A stretch of 64,000 bases of DNA from Bradyrhizobium sp. URHD0069 (GTDB lineage: Bacteria > Pseudomonadota > Alphaproteobacteria > Rhizobiales > Xanthobacteraceae): contig NZ_JNIJ01000005.1 in the NCBI RefSeq assembly GCF_000701345.1, positions 124,001 to 188,000 of the forward strand, given 5' to 3'. Positions 27,162 through 36,042 of the stretch are shown one piece after another (position 1 is the first letter of the stretch; each line of letters opens with the position of its first letter). The notes beneath the pieces are model-generated. The model had not been told where the DNA came from, made no database searches, and was given only the letters and a program-made list of their open reading frames with translations. A program made the translations under genes and the position numbers.

Positions 27162-28172
27162 TTAGCTTTTCTCGGGCTGGCGCGCGAGCCGTTCGAGCAA
27201 TTTCTTGATCTCGCGGTTCTGCTCGCCCTGACCATCGGCCCATTCGCGGATCATCTGCTGCTCAGTGCGCATATGCGCGACCAGACCTTGAATGGCTTCG
27301 GCGAGATTGGCCATCGCGGACGCGGTGCCGCGGCTGGCGCCGCCTTCTTCCAGCGAGGTCCGCAACCGTTCGACGGCTGCCTGAAGCTCGCCGCCCGTGC
27401 CGGCGCCGATCTCGCCGGAATACTCGCGCACCGTGGTGGCGAGCCAGTCCTCGAGGTCGGTATAGAACCGGTTCTGCGCCTGGCTCGATTGCAGGTCGAG
27501 AAAGCCGAGAATCAGCGAACCGGCGAGGCCGAACAGCGACGACGAAAACGAAATGCCCATGCCGCTGAGCGGCGCGGCCAGACCTTCCTTCAGCGTATCG
27601 AACAACGAGCCGGCGTCGCCGCCGACCCTCAGCCCATCGATCACCTTGCCGACCGAGCCGACCGTTTCGATCAGGCCCCAGAAGGTCCCAAGCAGCCCGA
27701 GGAACACCAGCAGGCCTGTCATGTAGCGTGAAATGTCGCGGGCCTCATCGAGCCGTGTGCCGATGGAATCCAGGAGATGCCGCATGGTTTGCTGCGAGAT
27801 CGTCATCTTCCCGCTGCGCTCGCCGCCAAGGATCGCCGCCATTGGTGCCAGCAGCGTCGGGTGGCGGTCGATGGCGAGGCCGGGATCGGCGATGCGGAAG
27901 TTGTTGACCCAGGCGACTTCCGGATAGAGCCGGATCACTTGGCGAAACGACAGGATGATGCCGATCAAGAGCACTGCGCCGATTAGCGCATTCAGGCCGG
28001 GATTGGCGAAGAAGGCAACGATGAGCTGCTTGTAGAGCACCACCATCACCAGCGCGCACAGCACCAGGAACACCAGCATCCGCACCAGGAAAATCCGTGG
28101 AGAGGACAGTTTGTTCAGTTCGATCTCCATCGCGGAGCGGGAAGAGGGGCCTGAAGGCATTGCCGATGTCAT
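27162..28172 (-). CDS. MotA/TolQ/ExbB-like proton channel subunit
   Basis: Inner-membrane protein of 336 aa from the ATG at 28172 (322 aa from ATG 28130, MEIELNKLSS). It has two N-terminal helices, a cytoplasmic part, then two further helices with YMTGLLVFLGLLGTFWGLIE and GMGISFSSSLFGLAGSLILG, the MotA/TolQ/ExbB channel signature. A C-terminal cytoplasmic tail of about 85 aa includes helical, charged segments. It forms an operon with the OmpA/MotB-like gene. It is the A subunit of a presumed 5:2-type ion-driven unit whose load is unknown. Confidence 0.88.
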   Translation of the reverse strand: MTSAMPSGPSSRSAMEIELNKLSSPRIFLVRMLVFLVLCALVMVVLYKQLIVAFFANPGLNALIGAVLLIGIILSFRQVIRLYPEVAWVNNFRIADPGLAIDRHPTLLAPMAAILGGERSGKMTISQQTMRHLLDSIGTRLDEARDISRYMTGLLVFLGLLGTFWGLIETVGSVGKVIDGLRVGGDAGSLFDTLKEGLAAPLSGMGISFSSSLFGLAGSLILGFLDLQSSQAQNRFYTDLEDWLATTVREYSGEIGAGTGGELQAAVERLRTSLEEGGASRGTASAMANLAEAIQGLVAHMRTEQQMIREWADGQGEQNREIKKLLERLARQPEKS

Positions 28173-28340
28173 CCGTTGCGAGGAGGTACGTTCGGCCACC
28201 AATATGGCACAGCGGTGCCGGGAAAAAAGCCCAGTTGCAGGCCGAAAGGGAACTTCTGAGCCAAACCGGACGTGGATGTCATGCGTATTCAACCAATCTT
28301 TGACGCCTGAGCCGGTCACCGGATATTGGCATGATTCGCT

Positions 28341-28590
28341 TTGCATCTCGAAGCGCTGGCCGACGCGCAGCTCAAGCATTTCCGAAGCGTTCCGCCGGCT
28401 GGGGCCGGGTCTGCGACGTCGGGCCGTGGCGCTGGTCGCGCGATCCGAACTATTTCTTCGAATGATTCGGCTGGCTCGCCTACCCCTCCGCCGCTCGATG
28501 AGCAGATGCTGCGCTCGCGGGGCGAGCGCTATCGCGAGTATCAGCCACGCACCAGCATGTTCTTTCCGCTGCTGTCGCAAAACGGCGGTT
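28341..28590 (+). pseudogene. Remnant of a DUF1295 (steroid 5-alpha-reductase-like) membrane protein gene
   Basis: Broken pieces of a DUF1295 protein follow each other: LEALADAQLKHFRS in one frame, then GWGRVCDVGPWRWSRDPNYF and FE*FGWLAYP in a second frame with an internal stop. EQMLRSRGERYREYQPRTSM and FFPLLS come next, the normal C-terminus. The central 50-60 residues between WLAYP and EQML are missing. Frameshift, stop and deletion together show decay. In related genomes this gene precedes a cyclopropane-synthase-like methyltransferase, as the adjacent remnant also suggests. Confidence 0.8.
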
Positions 28591-28639
28591 TAGAAATCGC
28601 ATACGCCGCGCGAACATCGAGGGTGATGCCGCCGCCTGC

Positions 28640-29140
28640 GGATTGAAAAATCTTCGCGTCGTCACGGCGGACCTGAACGTGTTCGGTCCGGAGCGGCAGT
28701 TCGACCGCATCGTGCCGGTTGAAATGTTCGAGCACGTCATCAACTGGCGCGAATTGATGATGCGGATCAGGTCATGGCTCGCAGCCGACGGTCGGCTCTT
28801 CATGCACGTCTTTACCCCATCGTTCGGGCGCGTACTTGTTCGATGGCGTCGACGGATCGCGCAGCATTTCTTCACCGGCGGGTGATGCCGAGCCATCATC
28901 TGATCCGGCAGTATGCTGATTTATTGGAGGTCGAGAAGGAATGGCGTTGAAGCGGCACGCGTTATCAGCGCACCGCGCTCGAGGGGATTGGCAATTTCGA
29001 TTCCAACCGCCACGAGATCAAAAGCATTCTCCGCAATGTCGGCAACGACACCGCGTTGTGGATGCGACGCCGGCGCTAATTCTTTCTCGCGACCGCGGGT
29101 TGTTAGGTTATGCCGACCGCAGCGACCGATTCGATGCATA
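28640..29140 (+). pseudogene. Remnant of a cyclopropane-fatty-acid-synthase-like SAM methyltransferase gene
   Basis: The 3' half is recognisable: GLKNLRVVTADLNVF, FDRIVPVEMFEHVINWRELM (the VEMFEH motif of this family), GRLFMHVFT and IAQHFFTGG, then a TGA. After that come MPSHHLIRQYADLLEVEKEW, a stop, then YQRTALEGIGNFDSNRHEIK and NDTALWMRRRR before another stop. The SAM-binding N-terminal half is absent. At least two stops and small indels make it non-functional. Beyond 29140 no coding similarity is seen up to the efflux operon. Confidence 0.82.
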
Positions 29141-29199
29141 TGCTGCCCAATCTTTCGGCCGGCTGCTGCTTCGCCGCGCATCGCAAAGGCGGGTTCCTA

Positions 29200-29236
29200 A
29201 TCAGATTTCTTATGCTTCCTGATCAGATTTCTTATG
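29200..29236 (+). repeat. Two perfect 15-bp direct repeats upstream of the efflux operon
   Basis: ATCAGATTTCTTATG occurs at 29200-29214 and again at 29222-29236, 22 bp apart (about two helical turns). The stretch 29200-29400 is clearly richer in A+T than the rest of the window and ends before the adaptor gene. The arrangement fits a tandem binding site for a regulator, or a small duplication in decaying DNA. Confidence 0.6.
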
Positions 29237-29479
29237 ACTTTCTTATAGTGCCGATCAACCTGCAATCACGATCGAGTGAATCCAAGGAAGCTCTATTATT
29301 TCAATTGCTTGCGCGAGTGTGACATTGAGCCGCCTTTAAATAATATTGCGACGCAACCAATGTGTTTATGTTGTCGGTCAAACAAGAGCGTTGAGTTTGG
29401 ACTAACCAACCGGGCCGCACTTCTGCGCGCCTGGTGGCCCGCTCATCAACGCGTTCAAAAAACTGGGATCCAAACTTCA

Positions 29480-30688
29480 ATGAACAGAGTTCTCGTGCGG
29501 GTGGCTTGCGCTGCATTCTTGATGGCTGGCCTCGCGCCGATCCTCGCCGGTTGCGACGATCCAAGCTTAGCGATGTCGACAACGAAGTCTGAGCCCGAAG
29601 TTGGCATCGTTACGGTGAGACCGCAGTCCCGCGCCGTGATGCGCGAATTGCCTGGCCGCATCGCGCCCACCCGCGTTGCCGATGTCCGCCCCCGTGTATC
29701 CGGTATCGTGGTGGAACGCATGTTTGACCAGGGGTCGGAGGTCAAGGCTGGCGACCCGCTCTACCGGATCGACCCGAGGCCGTTCGAGGTCGAGCTGCAG
29801 GCGAGCGAAGCCGCGTTGGCGAAAGCGATGGCGGCGTTCGATCTGGCTGCGCAGCATGCGCACCGCGTCGCGACGCTGACAAGTCAGAAAGCCATGCCTG
29901 AAGCCGAGAATGAAAAAGCCATCGGAGCGATGCGACAGGCGGAAGCTGAGATTGGCAGCCGCAAGGCCGACGTCGCGCGCGCACGGCTAAACCTGGACTA
30001 CGCGACCATTCGTGCTCCGATCGGCGGCATCGTCGGCGCGGCGCTGGTCAGCGAAGGCGCGCTCGTGGTCCAGAATGAAACGACGAATCTGGCAACGATT
30101 CAGCAGCTCGATCCGATCTATGCTGACTTCACCCAGTCCGTGACCGAGATGAACAAGTTGCGGCGCGACTTCGACAATGGCGAGCTCGATCGGATCGCAC
30201 CTGACGCTGCCAAGGTTCGCCTCTTGCTGGATGACGGCACCACCTATCAGTTGCCTGGAAAGTTGCTGTTCTCGGAAGCCAAAGTCGATGCCCAAACCGG
30301 GCAGGTGACGTTGCGCGGACAGTTTCCAAATCCAAAGCGCGAGTTATTGCCCGGCATGTACGTGCGGGTCCTGATCGAACAGGGCATTGACACCGACGCC
30401 ATTGCCGTCCCGCAGCAGGCGATCCAGCGCGATGCCGGCGGCGGCAGTGCGGTCTTCGTGGTCAAGGACGACGGTCGCATCGCCGCGCAACCCGTCCGCA
30501 TCGGTGCGGCGCAGGACGGAATATGGCTGGTGAGCGACGGATTGAAGGAAGGCGACCGCGTGGTCGTCGACGGATTTCAAAAATTCGTTCCCGGCGACAA
30601 GGTCAAGCCGCAAGCGTGGGCCGACGCGAATGCGTCGGTTGCTGGTGCATTGCCGGATGACCCGCAGCCGATTCAACCCGTCCGGTAG
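29480..30688 (+). CDS. RND efflux pump periplasmic adaptor (membrane fusion protein)
   Basis: Periplasmic lipoprotein adaptor of 402 aa. The lipobox is PILAGC (Cys near residue 25). The barrel-sandwich segment GIVVERMFDQGSEVKAGDPL and RIDPRPFEVELQASEAAL, an alpha-hairpin and the LDYATIRAPIGGIVG return strand are typical of the AcrA/MexA family. The frame is open from 29276, but ATG 29480 starts the signal sequence. It lies 6 nt before the permease gene, forming an operon. No TolC-type outer-membrane gene or adjacent regulator is present. Confidence 0.93.
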   Translation: MNRVLVRVACAAFLMAGLAPILAGCDDPSLAMSTTKSEPEVGIVTVRPQSRAVMRELPGRIAPTRVADVRPRVSGIVVERMFDQGSEVKAGDPLYRIDPRPFEVELQASEAALAKAMAAFDLAAQHAHRVATLTSQKAMPEAENEKAIGAMRQAEAEIGSRKADVARARLNLDYATIRAPIGGIVGAALVSEGALVVQNETTNLATIQQLDPIYADFTQSVTEMNKLRRDFDNGELDRIAPDAAKVRLLLDDGTTYQLPGKLLFSEAKVDAQTGQVTLRGQFPNPKRELLPGMYVRVLIEQGIDTDAIAVPQQAIQRDAGGGSAVFVVKDDGRIAAQPVRIGAAQDGIWLVSDGLKEGDRVVVDGFQKFVPGDKVKPQAWADANASVAGALPDDPQPIQPVR

Positions 30689-30694
30689 ACGGGC

Positions 30695-33600
30695 ATGCCC
30701 AGTTTCTTCATTGACAGGCCGATCTTTGCCTGGGTCGTCGCGCTTTTCATCTGTTTGATCGGCGCGATTTCGATTCCGCTGCTCGCGGTCGCCCAGTATC
30801 CGATCATTGCGCCGCCCTCGATCTCGGTCAGCACAAGCTATCCCGGCGCATCACCGGAGAATCTCTACAACAGCGTGACGCGGCTGATCGAGGAGGAGTT
30901 GAATGGCGCCTCCGGCATCCTGAATTTCGAATCCACCAGCGACTCGCTGGGACAGGTGGAGATTGTCGCCAATTTCGTGCCGGGCACCGATACCAGCCTG
31001 GCGTCAGTCGAGGTGCAGAACCGCATCAAACGGGTTGAAGCGCGATTGCCGCGCGCCGTCATCCAGCAAGGCATTCTGATCGAGGAAGCCTCAAGCGCCG
31101 TGCTGCAGATCATCACGCTGCGCTCGACCGATGGCAGCCTCGACGAGATCGGGCTTGGCGATTTCATGATCCGCAACGTGCTCGGGGAAATCAGGCGGAT
31201 TCCCGGCGTGGGGCGCGCCACGCTCTATTCCACCGAGCGTTCGCTTCGTATCTGGGTCGATCCCGCCAAGCTTGTCGGCTACGGCCTGACCGCGGATGAC
31301 GTCAACAAGGCGATCAGTGCCCAGAACGCGCAAGTCGCATCGGGAAGCATCGGCGCCGAGCCGAGCACGCCGCAGCAGCGGATCTCGGCGCTCGTGCTGG
31401 TCAAGGGCCAACTCAGCTCGCCCGACGAGTTCGGGGCGGTTATCCTGCGTGCCAATCCGGACGGCTCGACCGTCCGGATGCGCGATGTCGCCCGCATCGA
31501 AATCGGCGGCTTGAGCTATCAGTTCAACACCCGGTTAAACGGCCAGCCGACCGCCGGTCTTTCGGTGCTATTGTCGCCGACCGGCAACGCGCTCGCCACG
31601 GCCAGTGCGGTCGAAGCCAAGATGAAGGAGCTGTCGCGGTTCTTTCCCGCCAATATCGCCTACGAAATTCCTTATAACATCACCCCTGTCGTGAAGGCCT
31701 CGATCGAGAAGGTGCTGACGACGCTGGTCGAAGCCGTGGTGCTGGTCTTCGTTGTGATGTTCCTGTTCCTGCAGAACATCCGCTACACCATCATTCCGAC
31801 CATTGTAGTTCCGGTAGCGCTGCTCGGCACCTGTGCGACGCTGCTGCTCGCGGGTTACTCGGTCAACATGCTGACCATGTTCGGCATGGTGCTGGCGGTC
31901 GGTATTCTGGTGGACGATGCCATCGTCGTGGTGGAGAACGTCGAGCGCATCATGGCGGAGGAGGGGCTGCCGCCCAAGGAAGCCACGCGCAAGGCGATGT
32001 CGCAGATCACAGGCGCCATCATCGGCATCACCCTCGTCTTGATCGCGGTGTTTGTGCCGATGGCGTTCTTCCCGGGATCGGTAGGCGTCATCTACCGGCA
32101 ATTCTCGGTCACCATGGTCGCCGCGATCGCCTTTTCGGCGCTGCTGGCGATGTCGCTGACGCCTGCCCTATGCGCGACGCTGCTGAAGCCGGTAACGGCC
32201 GGCCATGCCCATGCCCGCAAGGGCGTATTCGGCTGGTTCAATCGTGGTCTCGATACCGTCAGGGATCGCTATGCAGGCATTGTCGGACGATCCTTGAAGC
32301 GTACCGGACGGCTGATGCTGATCTATGCTGCGCTGCTGATCGGACTGAGCTGGGCGTTCATCCGCTTGCCCGGCGGTTTTCTGCCGGTGGACGATCAGGG
32401 CTTTGTCACCACCGACGTACAGACGCCTTCCGACTCATCGTATGAGCGCACCGAGACGGTTGTCGAGGCAGTTGAAAAATATCTGGCGCAGCGCGCGGGC
32501 GTCGACACCGTGACGTTTCTCACCGGCTACAGCTTTTCCGGCCAGGGCATGAACACCGCGCAGGCCTTCATCACGCTGAAGGACTGGGCTGAGCGTCCGC
32601 AGAAGGACTCCGCCGCAGCCATCGTCGCTGATATCAATAAGGATCTGTCGTCGATCCGCGACGCCAAGATTTCCGCGCTGCAGCCGCCGCCGATCGACAA
32701 TCTCGGCAATTCCTCAGGCTTCAGTTTCCGCCTGCAGGATCGCGGACAAAAGGGCTATCCGGCGCTGGTGAGCGCCTCCGATCAGCTGATCGCGGAGGCC
32801 AATGCGAGTCCTGTTTTGCAAAAGGTCTACGTCGAAGGGCTGCCGCCGGCGCCACAGGTCAATGTCATGATCGACCGCGAGAAGGCGGGCGCGTTCGGCG
32901 TCACTTTCGAGGATATCAACAATACGATCTCCACCAATCTCGGCTCGAATTACATCAACGACTTTCCGAACCGCGGCCGGATGCAGCGGGTGATCGTACA
33001 GGCTGATCAGGACAGCCGCATGAATACCGACGATATCCTGAACTACAATGTGAAGAACAGACACGGCCAGCTGGTGCCATTTTCCTCCTTTGCCTCGATC
33101 GAATGGTCGAGGGGACCGACGCAGATCGCCGGATTTAACTACTATCCTGCCGTGCGCATCAGCGGCGAGGCCAAGCCGGGGTACACCTCTGGCGATGCGA
33201 TTGCCGAGATGGAGCGGCTCGCGAACCGGCTGCCGCGCGGCTTCGGCTACGAATGGACCGGGCAGTCGCTGCAGGAAAAACTATCGGGCTCGCAGGCGCC
33301 GTTCCTGCTCGGCCTGTCGGCGCTGGTGGTGTTTCTCTGCCTCGCCGCGCTCTATGAAAGCTGGACGATCCCGCTGGCGGTGTTGATGACGGTGCCGCTC
33401 GGCATCTGCGGTGCGGTGCTGGCGGCGACGCTGCGCGGTTTGCCGAACGATGTCTACTTCACCGTCGGCCTGATCACCATTATCGGGCTTGCCGCCAAGG
33501 ACGCCATTCTCATCATCGAATTCGCCAAGGATCTGCGGGCACAAGGCAAGCCGCTGATCGAGGCGACGTTGGAAGCCTGTACTTTGCGCTTCCGCCCCAT

Positions 33601-33850
33601 CCTGATGACGGGTCTTGCCTTTGTCTGCGGCGTGCTGCCGATGGTGATCGCGACCGGCGCCGGCGGAGCGAGCCAGCAGGCGATCGGCACCAGCGTGATG
33701 GGCGGGATGATCGCGGTGGTCATTCTGGCGCTGCTGATGGTGCCGGTGTTTTTTGTCGCCGTGCAGCGTTTTTTCGCGGGGGATCGCGAGACGGTGAAAG
33801 ATGTTTCAACGGCACAGCCGCATGGACCGCCGGAACCGCTGAAGCCATAG
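30695..33850 (+). CDS. RND multidrug efflux permease (HAE1 family)
   Basis: Inner-membrane proton-driven transporter of 1051 aa, full length for AcrB/MexB. It has N-terminal FFIDRPIFAWVVALFICLIG and the membrane segment GILVDDAIVVVENVERIM with the paired Asp residues of the proton relay. It also has the second-half segment GLAAKDAILIIEFAKDLR with the relay Lys. Twelve membrane helices and two periplasmic loops follow the usual pattern. With the adaptor it should expel hydrophobic compounds through a TolC-like channel encoded elsewhere. The substrates are unknown. Confidence 0.95.
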   Translation: MPSFFIDRPIFAWVVALFICLIGAISIPLLAVAQYPIIAPPSISVSTSYPGASPENLYNSVTRLIEEELNGASGILNFESTSDSLGQVEIVANFVPGTDTSLASVEVQNRIKRVEARLPRAVIQQGILIEEASSAVLQIITLRSTDGSLDEIGLGDFMIRNVLGEIRRIPGVGRATLYSTERSLRIWVDPAKLVGYGLTADDVNKAISAQNAQVASGSIGAEPSTPQQRISALVLVKGQLSSPDEFGAVILRANPDGSTVRMRDVARIEIGGLSYQFNTRLNGQPTAGLSVLLSPTGNALATASAVEAKMKELSRFFPANIAYEIPYNITPVVKASIEKVLTTLVEAVVLVFVVMFLFLQNIRYTIIPTIVVPVALLGTCATLLLAGYSVNMLTMFGMVLAVGILVDDAIVVVENVERIMAEEGLPPKEATRKAMSQITGAIIGITLVLIAVFVPMAFFPGSVGVIYRQFSVTMVAAIAFSALLAMSLTPALCATLLKPVTAGHAHARKGVFGWFNRGLDTVRDRYAGIVGRSLKRTGRLMLIYAALLIGLSWAFIRLPGGFLPVDDQGFVTTDVQTPSDSSYERTETVVEAVEKYLAQRAGVDTVTFLTGYSFSGQGMNTAQAFITLKDWAERPQKDSAAAIVADINKDLSSIRDAKISALQPPPIDNLGNSSGFSFRLQDRGQKGYPALVSASDQLIAEANASPVLQKVYVEGLPPAPQVNVMIDREKAGAFGVTFEDINNTISTNLGSNYINDFPNRGRMQRVIVQADQDSRMNTDDILNYNVKNRHGQLVPFSSFASIEWSRGPTQIAGFNYYPAVRISGEAKPGYTSGDAIAEMERLANRLPRGFGYEWTGQSLQEKLSGSQAPFLLGLSALVVFLCLAALYESWTIPLAVLMTVPLGICGAVLAATLRGLPNDVYFTVGLITIIGLAAKDAILIIEFAKDLRAQGKPLIEATLEACTLRFRPILMTGLAFVCGVLPMVIATGAGGASQQAIGTSVMGGMIAVVILALLMVPVFFVAVQRFFAGDRETVKDVSTAQPHGPPEPLKP

Positions 33851-33870
33851 GAACGCTGCAGAATCTCGGC

Positions 33871-33970
33871 CGTCATGCCCGCGAACGCGGGCATCCGGTA
33901 ATCCGTCACGCTGGAGTTGAACGTCGGCGGTGCGGCGCACTGGATCATCCGCTTTTGCGGATGATGACAG
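33871..33970. repeat. Intergenic palindromic repeat (CGTCATGCCCGCGAACGCGGGCATC type)
   Basis: CGTCATGCCCGCGAACGCGGGCATCCGGTAATCCGTCACG begins the element, and ACTGGATCATCCGCTTTTGCGGATGATGACAG ends it. It is the same family as 25361-25471. It is non-coding and lies between the convergent RND operon and suhB. Confidence 0.75.
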
Positions 33971-34021
33971 CCAAACTTGGGGCGCGCGCGGACCCTGAAA
34001 AAATCGGCCGAAGGTTGTCGC

Positions 34022-34816
34022 CTACTTCGCCAGCGGCTTTAGAATCTTCACAAGTTCGGCGTGAACGAATTCGTTGCCGCAGATCACGTTGCTGCTCTTG
34101 AGCGGCTCGTCGTCGCCCTCGATGCCGCTGACAATGCCCCCGGCTTCGCGCACGAGAATCTGTCCGGCTGCCAGGTCCCACGGCTGCAGGTCGCGTTCCC
34201 AATAGCCGTCGAGACGGCCCGCCGCGACGAAAGCCATATCGAGGCTGGCCGCGCCAAATCGGCGCAGGCCCGCCACCCGGTTCTGAATTTCGCTCATTTC
34301 GACGCGCGACAATTCGAGGTCGCCGCGTCCGATATGCGGCAGTCCGCAGGCGATCACGCATTCGTCGAGCTTGCGCCGGCCGGCGACGCGCAGCCGCTGA
34401 TCGTTGAGGAAGGCGCCCTTGCCGCGCTCGGCGATATAGAGTTCTTCGTTGGCCGGATTGTAGATCACCCCGGCGATGATGGTGCTCTCGCGCTGCAGAC
34501 CGATCGAGATCGCGAATTGCGGAATGCCGTGCAGGAAATTCGTGGTGCCGTCGAGCGGGTCGACGATCCAGGTATGGGTCTTGTCGTCGCCCACGCGGCT
34601 GCCGCCTTCCTCGCCGATGAAGCCGTAACCCGGCCGCGCCTTGCTGAGGTCGCTGTAGAGCATCTCCTCGGCGCGCCTGTCGGCCATGGTGACGAAATTG
34701 GCAGGTCCCTTCAGCGACACCTGAAGGTTCTCGATCTCGCCGAGATCGCGCTTGAGGCTGCGACCGGCGCGGCGCGCGGCCTTGACCATGACGTTGATAA
34801 GGGCTGAATGCAGCAT
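34022..34816 (-). CDS. suhB: Inositol-1-monophosphatase family protein
   Basis: Magnesium-dependent sugar/inositol phosphatase of 264 aa. Motifs are FIGEEGG with the first metal Glu, WIVDPLDGTTNFLHGIPQFA with the metal Asp pair, and PWDLAAGQILVREAGG with the last metal Asp. In bacteria the SuhB branch also acts in transcription antitermination, and the substrate is often broad. It is downstream of the SEL1-repeat gene on the same strand, about 136 nt away, at the end of the glycolytic cluster. Confidence 0.92.
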   Translation of the reverse strand: MLHSALINVMVKAARRAGRSLKRDLGEIENLQVSLKGPANFVTMADRRAEEMLYSDLSKARPGYGFIGEEGGSRVGDDKTHTWIVDPLDGTTNFLHGIPQFAISIGLQRESTIIAGVIYNPANEELYIAERGKGAFLNDQRLRVAGRRKLDECVIACGLPHIGRGDLELSRVEMSEIQNRVAGLRRFGAASLDMAFVAAGRLDGYWERDLQPWDLAAGQILVREAGGIVSGIEGDDEPLKSSNVICGNEFVHAELVKILKPLAK

Positions 34817-34952
34817 GATCTCGGCTCAAGGCGACCTGAGCGTCAGGTCAGGACAGGGATTGATGGGATTCTCTGGTCATTTGGACGCGATCGGACGCCT
34901 CTGACCGCGCTTCCCTGTGGGTGCCCTGCGGTTGTGGTGCCGTCAAGGCGGA

Positions 34953-36035
34953 TCATTTGGTGCCGAGCCATTGGCGCGCGGCGGCCTCGGCCTTGGCGCG
35001 GTCCTCCGGGCTTAGACCCGCGAGCGCCTCGTCGAGCATAAGGTCACCCTTGCCGGCGGTTTTCGCGACAATATGCCATTTGAGGCCCTCGATCTTGTCC
35101 ATTGGCGCACCTTGTCCGCCCACCAGGACGCGCGCGAGACGGTTCTGGGCGATCGGACTGTTTTGTTTGGCCGCCTTACGCAACAAGGCCACGGCGGCGG
35201 GCTGGTTTTTCGGCGTGCCGGTGCCGTTATAAAGGGCAATGGCGTATTCGACCTCGGCGTCGACGTTGTCGGCGAGCGATGCCGCCTGGAGTAGCCGCAC
35301 TGCCTTTTCGATGTCTTTGTCGACGCCGGTGCCCTCCTTGTAGAAGGTCGCGAGCGCGTACTGCGCCTCGGGATTGCCGGCGTCGGCGGCAAGGCGAAGC
35401 AGTTCCGCCGCGCGCTTGAGGTCCTGGGGCAGCGTCTGGCCGTCCAGATAGAGCAGCGCAAGATTGTACGCCGCTTTCGGGTTGCCGAGTTTGGCCGAGG
35501 ACGCCAGTAATTTCACGGCTTCCTCGCGGTTGACGGAGCTGCCCCGCCCACTGAGCCGAAGCATGGCCAGCGCGAACATGGCCTCGCGGTCGCCGCGATC
35601 GGCCGCGCGCTTGTACCAGTCGGCAGCCTTGGCATAGTCGCGCCTGACGCCCAGTGCATTGGCATAGAGTTCGCCGAGCATCGTCATCGCTTTGGGATCG
35701 CCGTTGTCCTGCGCGCGCTTGGTCGCGAGCTCGAACGCGGTTTTGTAAAGACCGCGCTGATAGGCACCGAACACCAGGTCGACATTGGGATCGTCGGGCA
35801 CGGGCGCAGGGTTCACCGTTGCGGCCGGCGCAGCGGGAGCCGCGGGTTTCACCGGCGCGCCGGGAGCTGTGGGCTTCTTGGCTGCCGCCGCTGGTTTTGC
35901 TGTCGGCTTCGCCGCGGGTTTGCTGGCTGGCGGCGGCTTTTCAGCCTCCGGAGGCGCCAGCGAGATCTGTGCCGTCGCGCCTGCCGTCAACATCAGAAAG
36001 CTGAGGAGGATCGATGTGGGACGCAGGATGGTCAT
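34953..36035 (-). CDS. SEL1-repeat (TPR-like) periplasmic protein
   Basis: Secreted protein of 360 aa from ATG 36035. A signal peptide (LSFLMLTAGATAQ) is followed by an Ala/Pro/Lys-rich linker of about 65 aa and then about six SEL1 repeats, such as AKAADWYKRAADRGDREAMF, LGNPKAAYNLALLYLDG and AGNPEAQYALATFYKEG. SEL1 proteins are usually protein-interaction scaffolds. An in-frame earlier start at 36083 is less likely, because it lies inside thiE and before the signal peptide. It lies 7 nt after thiE on the minus strand, so it is cotranscribed. Confidence 0.88.
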   Translation of the reverse strand: MTILRPTSILLSFLMLTAGATAQISLAPPEAEKPPPASKPAAKPTAKPAAAAKKPTAPGAPVKPAAPAAPAATVNPAPVPDDPNVDLVFGAYQRGLYKTAFELATKRAQDNGDPKAMTMLGELYANALGVRRDYAKAADWYKRAADRGDREAMFALAMLRLSGRGSSVNREEAVKLLASSAKLGNPKAAYNLALLYLDGQTLPQDLKRAAELLRLAADAGNPEAQYALATFYKEGTGVDKDIEKAVRLLQAASLADNVDAEVEYAIALYNGTGTPKNQPAAVALLRKAAKQNSPIAQNRLARVLVGGQGAPMDKIEGLKWHIVAKTAGKGDLMLDEALAGLSPEDRAKAEAAARQWLGTK

Positions 36036-36042
36036 TCCAGCG

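Noticed and set aside
26081..28172. A Zorya-type anti-phage system based on the MotA/OmpA-like pair
   Set aside because: Zorya needs ZorC/ZorD or ZorE effector genes next to ZorAB. The neighbours are a GNAT gene and decayed lipid genes, with no helicase or nuclease.
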